64,000 nucleotides of DNA. It comes from Shewanella sp. Arc9-LZ (GTDB lineage Bacteria; Pseudomonadota; Gammaproteobacteria; Enterobacterales; Shewanellaceae). A program made the translations under genes and the position numbers. Position 1 is the stretch's first letter. Each line of letters begins with the position of its first letter. Of this stretch, positions 19,130-28,559 are shown piece after piece. The notes beneath the pieces were generated by a model that was not told where the DNA came from, made no database searches, and saw only the letters and a program-made list of their open reading frames with translations. The stretch covers positions 3,534,001 to 3,598,000 of the forward strand of contig NZ_CP048031.1 in assembly GCF_010092445.1 (NCBI RefSeq), given 5' to 3'.

Positions 19130-19323
19130 CTTAAAATTTCTGTAATTTACAGACAGAAATGACAATCTTGTGATTAATTTTGCCATTATATTGCGGTTAC
19201 GTGACAGAAACACTACAGCCAAAAAAACTAATATACAGTATTAAATCCTAATTAATCATCATGATAAGCCTACAATAACGGTTATAATTAGATATTTGAC
19301 TTGCTGTATTTATTTTTAGTCAT

Positions 19324-19359
19324 AAAAAAAGGATATTGCTGATGCAATATCCTTTTTTT
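19324..19359. terminator. Rho-independent terminator (bidirectional form)
   Basis: A perfect nine-base stem GGATATTGC / GCAATATCC with a four-base loop is flanked by seven A and seven T. It can work on either strand. It separates the upstream polysaccharide locus and its galU remnant from the promoter of the wza operon. Confidence 0.93.
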
Positions 19360-19554
19360 GAAGCAAAAATACACATTTATTGGCGTTTTTAATTAATCTG
19401 TCTGTAGTTAACTTTTTATTTTATCAGTGTAATTGCATATTTTAACCGAAACCGACTGATACACCCTTTTCTACTTTAGCAATTTCAGTTTTCTTATATC
19501 ATGAATAAGAAGAATGATGTCCTGCTTATATGGTTGACGGCTAAACACTGAATC

Positions 19555-19812
19555 TTACTTGTCCTCACGTAATGGATACTCAACAAATGCATACATGCGA
19601 GGGGAGCTTAGCTTGTCTCCATAATAGTGCTGCTTACCCATTATATTAAAGACTACTACGCCATCTTGCGAAATCAACATACTAATGGCTTCGGTTAACT
19701 GAATTTGATCCTCGATCCCGTTGGTGTTTTAGCTGATCAAGCATAGGTTTGCTCAAATAACGCCTAACAACAGCAAGATTCGATGATATTTAACCTATGG
19801 CTGGTTTTCAGG
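19555..19812 (-). pseudogene. Decayed galU/galF (UTP-glucose-1-phosphate uridylyltransferase) C-terminal fragment
   Basis: The minus strand reads EDQIQLTEAISMLISQDGVV, then MGKQHYYGDKLSSPRMYAFV and EYPLREDK before a stop at 19555. This matches the C-terminal third of GalU ([29 protein letters not shown] in the E. coli protein). Just upstream, in a different frame, is ISSNLAVVRRYLSKPMLDQL, corresponding to the SNLAVVGRYVL strand of GalU. A frameshift therefore lies near 19715, with further in-frame stops around 19790-19810. The nucleotidyltransferase active-site half is absent. It lies just beyond the last gene of the upstream locus. Confidence 0.85.
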
Positions 19813-19932
19813 CATCGATTAAAGACAACATACGAATACCTAATAAGTAATCGTAAAAACAAGATTCATTTAACATCTTTAGACGAAATCATTTAAAAAT
19901 ATTAGCAAATAAAGAGTATAGCGATAGACAAT

Positions 19933-21006
19933 TTAGTCGCTACGTTTTAGCCAAGTAATGATCTGCCAAACATGGGCAAGGGCCCAATTGTATATAATAA
20001 ATAAAGCGATAAAAGAGCTGAACATGATCCATTCAGGAACCAGATAAAACTCCCCTGCTAAACCACATAGAGAAAGTAACAATGACAACAAAGTAATTCT
20101 GATGAGGGTTTGTTTACGATTGTAACCTGCTCGCTCAAAAATATGATGTAGATGATCACGATCTGGATTAAAAGGTGATAAGCCTTTTTTAAACCTTCTA
20201 AACATAATCGCGGCCATATCCATTAACGGAATAGCAATCAAATACAAAGCCGTTACTGGAGAGAATACAGGCTCATTAATGCTAACCCCATGATGTACGT
20301 TATAAGGTTGAGTACCTAGTACTAATAACCACACTACAGTTAACCCAATTAACATACTGCCCGCATCACCCATAAATATTTTCTGAACGGATATAAAAGG
20401 CCAACGAAGGTTAAAAAATAGATAGGCAAGGATAGCGGCATCAAACAGTAATGGCAGCAAAAACCATTCATTACCAGCGCGGTAAAATAACACAGATAAT
20501 GATGTAAAAGTGACTAAACTAAGCATTCCTGCTAAACCATCGATACCATCAACCATGTTAAATGCGTTAATTGAGCCAATAACAGCGATTATGGTGACTA
20601 AAATACCAACGTAACCCAGTTTAAACTCAAAAAAGTAAAAAATATCGCCTAGTGTTGTTAGATAAAAACCTGCACCAAAAACCAAAATAGATGCTGTAAT
20701 AACTTGAGCAACAAGACGTAAACGGACTGACAAATCATAGCGATCGTCTAAAACGCCTATAAAAAGAATCATTGAGGAGGAAATTAGATATAAATTAAGC
20801 GTTTGGCTAGCTTGAATAAATAAACTGGAAGCGAAGAAAATACTACAAAAAATGGCTATACCACCAATAAGAGGTATAGCACCATCATGACACTTACGCT
20901 CGTTAGGTAAATCTAACAAGCCAACCTTAGCAGCAATGGGCTTAAAAACTAAAATAGCCCCAAAACTCAACACAAAAGCTGTTATAAACGGAACAAAATA
21001 ATCCAT
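19933..21006 (-). CDS. Undecaprenyl-phosphate HexNAc-1-phosphate transferase, WecA/MraY family (second of a tandem pair)
   Basis: A protein of about 357 residues with around 11 membrane helices. It contains DLPNERKCHDGAIPLIGG, the catalytic NAFNMVDGIDGLAG near residue 150, KIFMGDAGSMLIG, and DRDHLHHIFERAG, all conserved WecA motifs. It should attach GlcNAc-1-P or a related sugar phosphate to undecaprenyl phosphate. I use ATG 21006 (MDYFVPF), which has AAGGA seven bases upstream, rather than the frame start at 21030. It is a close paralogue of the preceding gene. A short intergenic gap of about 140 bases separates them. Confidence 0.92.
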   Translation of the reverse strand: MDYFVPFITAFVLSFGAILVFKPIAAKVGLLDLPNERKCHDGAIPLIGGIAIFCSIFFASSLFIQASQTLNLYLISSSMILFIGVLDDRYDLSVRLRLVAQVITASILVFGAGFYLTTLGDIFYFFEFKLGYVGILVTIIAVIGSINAFNMVDGIDGLAGMLSLVTFTSLSVLFYRAGNEWFLLPLLFDAAILAYLFFNLRWPFISVQKIFMGDAGSMLIGLTVVWLLVLGTQPYNVHHGVSINEPVFSPVTALYLIAIPLMDMAAIMFRRFKKGLSPFNPDRDHLHHIFERAGYNRKQTLIRITLLSLLLSLCGLAGEFYLVPEWIMFSSFIALFIIYNWALAHVWQIITWLKRSD

Positions 21007-21144
21007 CACCTCATCCTTAAGCATATACAAAACTCAAAATACAACACGAAACTTTACCACTTATCGATCCAGACCACTTACCTGATCCAGAAAATAATAC
21101 ACCTTATACTTCACATATGTAATCCGATTGGTGATAAATATTAA

Positions 21145-22224
21145 TTAATCGCGTGATGGTAAGGTAAACAGAAAATGTTTGCGCAAAAAAGACGTGATGC
21201 GCCAAATATTTGAAATCACGGTGAAATAAACACCAAAGACAAGTAGAAAAGAAATAAACATAATAAATTCAGGCACTTGATACAAATCTGACAGAATACC
21301 AATTATAGCCATAATTGCGGAAAATGAACAGATTACCAAGAGTGACATTGTTGAAGTCATTCCAATACGCTGGCAAATATGATGCAAATGCTCTCTATCA
21401 GGTTTAAAAGGTGATTGACCTTTTTTGATTCTTCTCGTCATTGTACAAACCATGTCCATAAGAGGCAAAGCAATAAACCACAATGCGGTTACAGGTCGAA
21501 TAACCAAAGAATTATCTGGTTGGCTTGCTTCAATCAACAACCAAATAACAGTAAACCCGATAAACATGCTGCCAGCATCACCCATAAATACTTTGAAACG
21601 ACGACCAAACGGAAAGCCTAAGTTAAGCATGATATAGGGCAGCATAGCGCCAACGAACAACATGCAGTAAAGCGCTAAATAGTCGTTTCCAGCGAGATAA
21701 AACATTAAACCAAGCGCGGAGAATGTCACTGAAGCAAGCCCACCTAATAATCCATCAATACCATCAACCATATTAAATGCATTGATTGCCCCTATTACGG
21801 CAAAAATGGTTACGATATAACTCAAGTAAGTTGGGATGACTAAGGCTGTATCGCTGATCATAGCGCCAAGGTAATGCAAACTTTTGTAACCAATCAAAAT
21901 CATAGCAAGTGAAATACAAGCTTGGACCACTAAGCGCGATTTAAAACTTAAATCGTATTTGTCATCTAGGGCACCCAATACAATTAGCACTGTCGAACAT
22001 ACAACGTAAAGAAGTAAAGCGTTGGTAATAGGAAAAAGCGCAAACAAGGCGATCATTAACGTGCAGTAAATTGAAATACCGCCAATAAGAGGGATCTGAC
22101 CAACGTGCAACTTACGCTCGTTAGGCTTATCAACTAAGCCAAAACGTTTGGCTAACTTTCTGAAGATGAACAAACTGGTGAAAGAAGCACAGAATACAAA
22201 TAATAAAGACAAACTCATGGACAT
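21145..22224 (-). CDS. Undecaprenyl-phosphate HexNAc-1-phosphate transferase, WecA/MraY family (first of a tandem pair)
   Basis: A 359-residue polytopic membrane protein. DKPNERKLHVGQIPLIGG, NAFNMVDGIDGLLG, KVFMGDAGSMFIG and DREHLHHICQRIG align with the downstream paralogue and with WecA. The Asp pair in MVDGIDG and the HxHH loop are retained, so it looks active. It starts lipid-linked repeat-unit synthesis. Having two such genes in a row suggests either two acceptor substrates or a recent duplication with divergence (roughly half identical by eye). Confidence 0.92.
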   Translation of the reverse strand: MSMSLSLLFVFCASFTSLFIFRKLAKRFGLVDKPNERKLHVGQIPLIGGISIYCTLMIALFALFPITNALLLYVVCSTVLIVLGALDDKYDLSFKSRLVVQACISLAMILIGYKSLHYLGAMISDTALVIPTYLSYIVTIFAVIGAINAFNMVDGIDGLLGGLASVTFSALGLMFYLAGNDYLALYCMLFVGAMLPYIMLNLGFPFGRRFKVFMGDAGSMFIGFTVIWLLIEASQPDNSLVIRPVTALWFIALPLMDMVCTMTRRIKKGQSPFKPDREHLHHICQRIGMTSTMSLLVICSFSAIMAIIGILSDLYQVPEFIMFISFLLVFGVYFTVISNIWRITSFLRKHFLFTLPSRD

Positions 22225-22634
22225 AAATGACTCAGTGTTAGATAAAATTTGGTTGAGCTCGCCTAAAAATTACGTAAATTATTTACGCGAAATAATAAAT
22301 ACGTTTTCGACTCAAAAACGTACAAAATAAACTTTAGACAGGTGGTAACAAAGCCTATAGTAATCAGTTTTAAATCGTCATGTAATACAGGAGCACACAA
22401 TAAACATGACATACCATAACTGTTTTTAGGTGAAAACAATCTGGAGTGTCTTTAAACTGAATATCCACGCTATAATATGATTAATTAGCTAATATAAAAA
22501 TACTCAAAAAATTATCGTTTGGTATAAAAATCATACTGAAAACAGTCTTTTATTAAAAAATAATGAAAATAAATATTTCCATCTTCATTATTGAACTTGA
22601 TATAATCTTATTATTGAACTTGATATACTAGAAA
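22225..22634. other. AT-rich intergenic stretch with a 17-base direct repeat
   Basis: No gene is seen in these 410 bases. The only clear structure is TTATTGAACTTGATATA at 22588-22604, repeated exactly at 22611-22627 with a six-base spacer. It lies just past the stop of the upstream glycosyltransferase. No convincing terminator hairpin was found. Confidence 0.6.
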
Positions 22635-23690
22635 TTATGAATATGTCTCTTCGTACATCTGATTAATATTTTTCCATGTGTAACGACTTTCAGCGATCTG
22701 CTTCATATTAACTGCAATAGCTGATAACTCATCAGTAGTCACCTCTGTTAGCATGCCATTCAAATTATGTGATGAGGAAAAATATACCGCCCGGTCTTCG
22801 GTACTGTACCTATTAAATTTACAGTCAAAAGCAAAAATTGGTTTTTGGAAGTGCATAGCTTCGACTAAAGAGGGATTGGTGCCTCCGGCAGAGTGTCCAT
22901 GAATGTAGCCCTTACATTCGCTTCTTAGCATAAACAACTGTTTAATATCGTATATCGGATCAATAATATCAATGTTCGGTTTGTCTGAGAATTCTCTTTT
23001 GAGCTCTCTACCGAATTCACTAGAATTCCAATTCCCAACAAATTTTAACTTTTTATCACTATTTACAAACGCCTCTAAGATCATTTGAACATTGTTCTCA
23101 GGCTCTATTCGACATAGTGATAAGTAGTAATCTTGTTCTTGGCCAACGTCGATACCTTCAATCATTGCATGATCACCTCCATAGGCAATAACAACATTGT
23201 CCGTTGAATATTCAACGTCGACATAATCGCCAATGGCTTTGTTATCAGTAATAATCACGTCAGAATATTTAACTGCTATTGATTCTGAAAACTTTAAGAA
23301 TCTCTTAGCCCATTTGTTCCATTTATCACGTTTCCATTCTAAACCATCTATATTAGTGACGATTTTAGCTTTAGAGAAAAACTTAAAAATAGGTAAAAAA
23401 AGGCATCCAGAAACACCTAATATTAGTACTGTATCAGGCCGTAAAAACCAACATCTAATTAATGATAAAATATCATACGGTATACTTTGAATACCATTCG
23501 CATTTAATGGCAAATAAACTAATTTAGCATCGTTATAAGTATCTACTTTGTCGACGTAAGACTTACCTGAGCAAAAAATAGTATAATCAATCTCATTTGA
23601 CTTATACAATGTTAAATTTTCGACTAGCGATTCAAACCCACCATAACAAGCAGGTATACCAACAGTACCAACGACTGCAACCTTAATCAT
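22635..23690 (-). CDS. Glycosyltransferase, DUF1972/GT4 type (rhamnosyltransferase-like)
   Basis: A protein of about 351 residues. It begins MIKVAVVGTVGIPACYGGFE, the signature of the DUF1972 N-terminal domain found in rhamnosyl- and galactosyl-type GT-B transferases. A GT1/GT4 C-terminal domain contains HSAGGTNPSLVEAMHFQKPI near residue 280. The open frame extends upstream to 23768, but that part lies inside rmlC. The ATG at 23690 overlaps the rmlC stop (TAATG), a typical coupled start, so I use it. A rhamnosyltransferase role is inferred from family and from the rml genes next door. Confidence 0.88.
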   Translation of the reverse strand: MIKVAVVGTVGIPACYGGFESLVENLTLYKSNEIDYTIFCSGKSYVDKVDTYNDAKLVYLPLNANGIQSIPYDILSLIRCWFLRPDTVLILGVSGCLFLPIFKFFSKAKIVTNIDGLEWKRDKWNKWAKRFLKFSESIAVKYSDVIITDNKAIGDYVDVEYSTDNVVIAYGGDHAMIEGIDVGQEQDYYLSLCRIEPENNVQMILEAFVNSDKKLKFVGNWNSSEFGRELKREFSDKPNIDIIDPIYDIKQLFMLRSECKGYIHGHSAGGTNPSLVEAMHFQKPIFAFDCKFNRYSTEDRAVYFSSSHNLNGMLTEVTTDELSAIAVNMKQIAESRYTWKNINQMYEETYS

Positions 23691-24235
23691 TAAAGTAATT
23701 CCTGATCTTTCATTCTGGTAGCAGACTTGTCTTTTTCTGAAAGAATCGGCTGATGAACTAAAGGCCAAATAATGCCGATATCCGGATCATTCCAAATAAT
23801 AGAATGCTCAGACTTTGGGTTATAATAATCAGTACATTTATAAACAAACTCAGCACTTTCACTCGTTACGTAAAAACCATGAGCAAATCCTTCAGGCACC
23901 CAAAGTTGACGTTTGTTATCAGCTGAGAGTAGCACTCCTACCCATTGGCCTAAAGTTGGTGAGTTTTTACGAACATCAACGGCAACATCAAAAACCTCTC
24001 CAGAAACGACACGAACTAACTTACCTTGGGTATTTTGGGTTTGATAGTGCAGTCCACGCAAAATACCATGCATAGATTTTGAATGATTATCTTGAACAAA
24101 CTGAATAGGGCCGGTGCCAATAAGTTCTTCAAATTTGCCTTGTTGCCAAGTTTCCATAAAAAAACCTCTGTCGTCACCAAAAACATCAGGCTCAATTATT
24201 TTAACTTCAGGTATTGCTGTAGCTATGATCTTCAT
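23690..24235 (-). CDS. rmlC: dTDP-4-dehydrorhamnose 3,5-epimerase (second copy)
   Basis: A 181-residue RmlC with DNHSKSMHGILRGLHYQ, WVPEGFAHGFYV and YKCTDYYNPKSE, the same signatures as the copy at 10680-11225. In this locus it is not next to rmlD. Six genes (GT2, Wzx, Wzy, GT, acyltransferase, GT4) separate it from rmlBAD. It is translationally coupled to the DUF1972 transferase through a TAATG overlap. It should complete dTDP-L-rhamnose synthesis for the upstream locus. Confidence 0.96.
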   Translation of the reverse strand: MKIIATAIPEVKIIEPDVFGDDRGFFMETWQQGKFEELIGTGPIQFVQDNHSKSMHGILRGLHYQTQNTQGKLVRVVSGEVFDVAVDVRKNSPTLGQWVGVLLSADNKRQLWVPEGFAHGFYVTSESAEFVYKCTDYYNPKSEHSIIWNDPDIGIIWPLVHQPILSEKDKSATRMKDQELL

Positions 24236-24378
24236 AGTTATTACTCTTATTTTTTATTATAATTTAAAATATATATTTATTTTATTAGTCCAACTTTATT
24301 TTCAAGCTAATTTTCATTGTAATAAATACTAAAACTACTAATAGAAGTTACGCAAAAATCTTTAAAATAAAAACTAAA

Positions 24379-25485
24379 TCAAACTAAATCAAACTTTTCA
24401 AAATATGCTATCAAAGCCATTTTATACTCTTCAGCAGTAAACTTTTTTGACATGGATAAAGCTTCGTTAGAATATCGATTCCAAACATCAAAAGAACTAT
24501 TTAAATATAAAACAAACTCAACAATTTTTTCTGTATTCCTAGCATCAACGAGTAAGCCATTTTCATTATTAACGAATTCAACAGGACCTCCTACAGTTGG
24601 AGCTACTACTGGGCAACCAAATGCCATACCTTCTAAAAGCGATAAACCAAAAGTCTCAGTCCACGCTTCAGGTAAAGATAAGTTTAATACTAGGAAACTC
24701 TCCTGAAATAACTGTTGAATATTAGACGGACGAACATGAATTATTAAATTCTTTGGTATAGTGTTGCCAGCAATAAATTCATCATATTCATAACTTTCGC
24801 AATTTATAGCTGCAACAACGTTAAATTTAGGTAGACTTAATGCAAGTGAAATTAATTGTGATATTCCTTTATATTTTTTTAACGAACCGGCAAAAAACAA
24901 CTGTTTCCTTTCAAACTTTGAGCGAAAATCAAGATCATTGGAAGGAATAAAATCTGTTCGTAAACCGTTATAAATAACATCAGATCCAATTTTATCAAAA
25001 CTTTCTTGATGTTGAAGATATTTTGAAACAAATATTACACTTGTAGCACAATGTTGTATAAAGAATCGTAAGAAAGCTTTAAGTAAATCTGGTTTTATAT
25101 GTGTTTCATGTACATAGTACACCACTTTGGTAGCAAATAATTTTGCTGCCACCCCAGCTCCAAATGGAAGCATAGTATTAATTATCACTGTTGACTTTCG
25201 GCTTTTTAGCCTATTACCGATCAACCAAAAAGATAACTGGAAGAATAAAAAAATCTGCGATATTAAAAAATAGAAAAGTTGAATATAACGATTATTACTT
25301 CGTGCATAAAAGCAATTAATCCGTCTCGCATTAACACCATCAAGAAAGCCTCTATGCTTACTTGTAAGTACATATGTATTATTCGGTGTGCTAATACCAC
25401 TGTTTATAGCATCCCTAAATACTCTAGGACTACCACTAAAGTCATTAAATAAATGAACGTAAAAAATATCTACACTTTTTTTCAT
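24379..25485 (-). CDS. Glycosyltransferase family 4 (GT-B)
   Basis: A 368-residue GT-B enzyme. SLPEAWTETFGLSLLEGMAF near residue 285 includes the E-x7-E donor-binding motif (ETFGLSLLE), and FGCPVVAPTVGGPVEFV follows. The N-terminal half carries a hydrophobic segment near residues 70-90 (FYFLISQIFLFFQLSFWLIG) that may contact the membrane. It lies 11 bases after the acyltransferase gene. Sugar specificity is unknown. The sequence is very AT-rich, like all genes between rmlD and rmlC in this locus. Confidence 0.88.
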   Translation of the reverse strand: MKKSVDIFYVHLFNDFSGSPRVFRDAINSGISTPNNTYVLTSKHRGFLDGVNARRINCFYARSNNRYIQLFYFLISQIFLFFQLSFWLIGNRLKSRKSTVIINTMLPFGAGVAAKLFATKVVYYVHETHIKPDLLKAFLRFFIQHCATSVIFVSKYLQHQESFDKIGSDVIYNGLRTDFIPSNDLDFRSKFERKQLFFAGSLKKYKGISQLISLALSLPKFNVVAAINCESYEYDEFIAGNTIPKNLIIHVRPSNIQQLFQESFLVLNLSLPEAWTETFGLSLLEGMAFGCPVVAPTVGGPVEFVNNENGLLVDARNTEKIVEFVLYLNSSFDVWNRYSNEALSMSKKFTAEEYKMALIAYFEKFDLV

Positions 25486-25496
25486 TTTGATTTCTT

Positions 25497-26177
25497 TTAA
25501 ATTTCTTTTAAAATTCTTGCTGGTACGCCACCAATTACGCAGCCTTCAGGAAAAGAGCCTTTAACAACTGAACCTGCTGCAACAATACATCTAGGACCAA
25601 TTATAGCTCCGTCAAGTACGGTGACCTTGGCTCCTATCCAACAATTGGGACCGATTGAAATACCTTGATGAGTAACACCTTGATTACGGATTAAAATTTC
25701 TTTATCGTCGAAAATATGATTCTCAGGGTGAACACTAAAATAAGCTCCAATAATAGTATCGTCGCCAATTGAAACACCACCGGCTCCCCCTAGATGACAG
25801 AAGTCACCAATACCTACGTTCTTACCTATGGTAATATTATCTCCAATATAAGCCAAAGAACCGCTAACTTTAACGATACCGAAACGACCAATACTTGATC
25901 CATCACCCAAAAATAAACCATTGACACTTAAGGAATCAATGATACAAAAATCTGATATTGAAACACCCTTACCAATTTTTAATTTTTTAGTACCGTATAC
26001 CTTAACATTTTGCCCAAGAAAAACTATTTTCCTTACCTTTATAAGGCCTCTCATCAACGAAAACAACTGAGACAAAGATAAATTAATTAAATACAAATCG
26101 TCGACGTTCTCATCAATTTCGAAAGTACGACCTTTAATTTTTAAAACCATAAATTCAATAAACTTTTTAACTATCAT
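25497..26177 (-). CDS. Hexapeptide-repeat acyltransferase (O-acetyltransferase, left-handed beta-helix)
   Basis: A 226-residue protein with many isoleucine/glycine hexapeptide turns from about residue 85 onward (IGDNITIGKNVGIGDFCHLG). The C-terminal SIGPNCWIGAKVTVLDGAII is the usual acetyl-CoA-binding region of the WcaF/NodL/LacA group. HPENHIF has a histidine in the expected active-site position. It probably O- or N-acetylates a sugar using acetyl-CoA in the cytoplasm. The neighbours are two GT-B transferases, so it likely modifies a repeat-unit residue. Confidence 0.88.
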   Translation of the reverse strand: MIVKKFIEFMVLKIKGRTFEIDENVDDLYLINLSLSQLFSLMRGLIKVRKIVFLGQNVKVYGTKKLKIGKGVSISDFCIIDSLSVNGLFLGDGSSIGRFGIVKVSGSLAYIGDNITIGKNVGIGDFCHLGGAGGVSIGDDTIIGAYFSVHPENHIFDDKEILIRNQGVTHQGISIGPNCWIGAKVTVLDGAIIGPRCIVAAGSVVKGSFPEGCVIGGVPARILKEI

Positions 26178-26196
26178 ATTTATTTACCACAAATGA

Positions 26197-27261
26197 TCAA
26201 TTTATTACACTCAAAATATTATCAACCCGATTTGACCATGAATTATTATCAATAAATTGGATCCGTTGTTCTTCTGTATATTTTTTACCTAAGCCATTTA
26301 TGATAATATTTTTTAGTTCATCTTTAGTATTATAAAAATGAACAAATGGAGAAAATCGTTCAACCTCAACATATTGAACGCTTATAATATTATTTCCAAA
26401 ATTAACGTATTCATATAATTTAACTGGGTCAACCCCCAGTACAAGATCATTTAAAGTAAAAGGCATTAATAAACAACTATACCCCTTCGAAATAGAAAAA
26501 AGTTCTGAATGATTAGCTACTCCACGATAATTTAATCTAGCAGCGGAAGGAATAATAACACCGGATTCAATAGGGCCATAAAGGTCTACAGTCAAATCTG
26601 GTATTTGCTCGAGAACATATAAAATAGATTCGAAGTCAAACCAATTTGAAATTGTACCAAAATAAGCCATATTTCTTACTTCAGCTGGAGGTATAACCTC
26701 TTCAGTAATTATCTTTCCACCAAATGCATTACGAGATAGCGATGCTTTTATATTATGTTTATTAGCTATTTTTTCTTGTAACCATGTGCTGGTACAAAAG
26801 ACATAGTCACTCGAGTTTATACATGCCTTATCGAACCTAGTAATATTATTGTACTGCCAACAATTTTTCTCATGAAATTCTGCATTATCATCCATACAAT
26901 CATAAATTAATTTAAAACTTCGATTTTCTGGAATATAAGCGATTAAAGTAGGATGAGTTAACCAAACATAATCAGGTTTAAAAAGTAAAATCACGAACCT
27001 GAAATATAACTTCAATAAATGAGTAGAAACACGATTTAATAATTCACTTCGATTAGAAAAAGGAAGTTTAAAAAATGGAAACAAATTTTTATCAACGCGC
27101 TTACCATTTTTCTGTAAAAGTTTTCGAGAAAAAGAAAATTGATACATTTTTTTAACATTAATATTTTTATCTTCTAAACCTTCAGCGATAAATTGTGGGC
27201 GTTGTTTTATCCAATTCCAATCAATATGTGAAATATATAGTACTTTTTTATTAACAGCCAT
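26197..27261 (-). CDS. Glycosyltransferase, GT1/GT4-like (TuaH-like)
   Basis: A 354-residue GT-B protein. It begins VLYISHIDWNWIKQRPQFIA, a start seen in TuaH-type transferases (the W-x-x-x-x-Q-RPQ pattern). DLYGPIESGVIIP and GVDPVKLYEYVNFGNNIISV near residue 285 form the donor-binding side. It overlaps the wzy start by one base (stop region at 27261), so both are translated from one message. The acceptor and donor are unknown. Confidence 0.82.
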   Translation of the reverse strand: MAVNKKVLYISHIDWNWIKQRPQFIAEGLEDKNINVKKMYQFSFSRKLLQKNGKRVDKNLFPFFKLPFSNRSELLNRVSTHLLKLYFRFVILLFKPDYVWLTHPTLIAYIPENRSFKLIYDCMDDNAEFHEKNCWQYNNITRFDKACINSSDYVFCTSTWLQEKIANKHNIKASLSRNAFGGKIITEEVIPPAEVRNMAYFGTISNWFDFESILYVLEQIPDLTVDLYGPIESGVIIPSAARLNYRGVANHSELFSISKGYSCLLMPFTLNDLVLGVDPVKLYEYVNFGNNIISVQYVEVERFSPFVHFYNTKDELKNIIINGLGKKYTEEQRIQFIDNNSWSNRVDNILSVIN

Positions 27262-28538
27262 TATTGAAGCCTTACCTTATCAATTTTAAAAACACTAAAA
27301 CAAGAGTACAAAAATATAATGTATATGTTTAGTGTGAAATCAAAAATATTTGAATAGTTCATTAGAAAAAAAAGTGATGATAATGACAGAAAACCAGTCA
27401 AGCCGATCAATTTATGCGTAGGGGTACCATATAAGTAAACTCTATAGAATGAAGCTATTAGAATAAGCAAAAATGAGAACAGAGGAATACTGTAGAAAAA
27501 CCCTAAATCATTTACTATTGTTGCAAAAGACGATTCGTAAAAAAATTGATATGCCTTTAAATTACCAGTTGAACCAATACCATATCCCATTGGATTAGCA
27601 GTTATGTTATCTATAAAGCTTAGTAACATAGGTGTTCTAGCTTGTGATGAAAGATCGCCAATACCCAATAAATCACTTAAGGGAGCAATAGCAAAACTAA
27701 AAATAAAAAGGAATACAAAAACAACAATTATTGATCTAAAACTGCTTATTTTTAAAAGTTTTAAAAGACTTAATAAAAGTACAACAAAGCATAATGAAAG
27801 AGCTGGGTTTCTAATTCTTGTAATGAAAAGAAAATATATGAATATTATAAAAAATAGAAAATACAATATTTTTGATTTTTTCTTCAATATACAACAAGCG
27901 ATTAAATAACATATTGGTATTAACAAAACTTGTGATAACCCAGTTGAGCTACCAAAGAAACCATATGCTCTTACATCACCATCTTTAAGATGATTCCACG
28001 AACCAAACATCTCAAGATTTGAATATAGTTCGTAGAAATAAAATAAATTATAATCACCATTAAATAAAGTTTGTATCCACAATGAATATATGAAATGGAT
28101 CAACAAGCAAACTACCATTACTGGCATTAAAGTTTTAAAGAACTGAGTATGAGGTTTACCTGGTAGCACATATAACAAAGATAATAAGAATATCCAGAAG
28201 TACATATTCTGAATACTTAACATTACCATGGTTCCATTACCTTTTACAAAGTACCCTATATAAATTAAGATTCCTATGTATAAAATAACAAAGAATGTTT
28301 TTGTTCTTATCTCAAAACTGGCTTTCAAAATACCGGAGAGTAATAATATCAAAAAAGTACCGTATAAGAAGACAAGTTTGAATAGTGAGAATGAATAATA
28401 TAGCTTATCGAGGCCATTTGTTTTCATTGAAACTACAAAATAATTTTCAAATAAAATATAACAGAAAACTATTAATAAGATTGAACTTATAAGGTTATAA
28501 GATTTGCATTTATCATTTATCATTAAAAACCTAATCAA
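27261..28538 (-). CDS. wzy: O-antigen/polysaccharide polymerase, Wzy-like (second locus)
   Basis: A 425-residue, strongly hydrophobic protein with about 11-12 membrane segments and a periplasmic loop near residues 295-330 containing SQARTPMLLSFIDNITANPM and GYGIGSTGN, typical of the O-antigen polymerase/ligase superfamily (the GxGxG loop after the arginine). It lies directly after a Wzx gene in an Rml-flanked cassette, which supports Wzy over WaaL. The call rests on topology and position because this family is poorly conserved. Confidence 0.82.
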   Translation of the reverse strand: MIRFLMINDKCKSYNLISSILLIVFCYILFENYFVVSMKTNGLDKLYYSFSLFKLVFLYGTFLILLLSGILKASFEIRTKTFFVILYIGILIYIGYFVKGNGTMVMLSIQNMYFWIFLLSLLYVLPGKPHTQFFKTLMPVMVVCLLIHFIYSLWIQTLFNGDYNLFYFYELYSNLEMFGSWNHLKDGDVRAYGFFGSSTGLSQVLLIPICYLIACCILKKKSKILYFLFFIIFIYFLFITRIRNPALSLCFVVLLLSLLKLLKISSFRSIIVVFVFLFIFSFAIAPLSDLLGIGDLSSQARTPMLLSFIDNITANPMGYGIGSTGNLKAYQFFYESSFATIVNDLGFFYSIPLFSFLLILIASFYRVYLYGTPTHKLIGLTGFLSLSSLFFLMNYSNIFDFTLNIYIIFLYSCFSVFKIDKVRLQ

Positions 28539-28559
28539 CTTTCTACAATTTATTATTCA

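Noticed and set aside
22635-23768. Start of the DUF1972 transferase at 23768
   Set aside because: The extra 26 residues are out-of-frame rmlC coding sequence. The TAATG at 23690 gives the family N-terminus.
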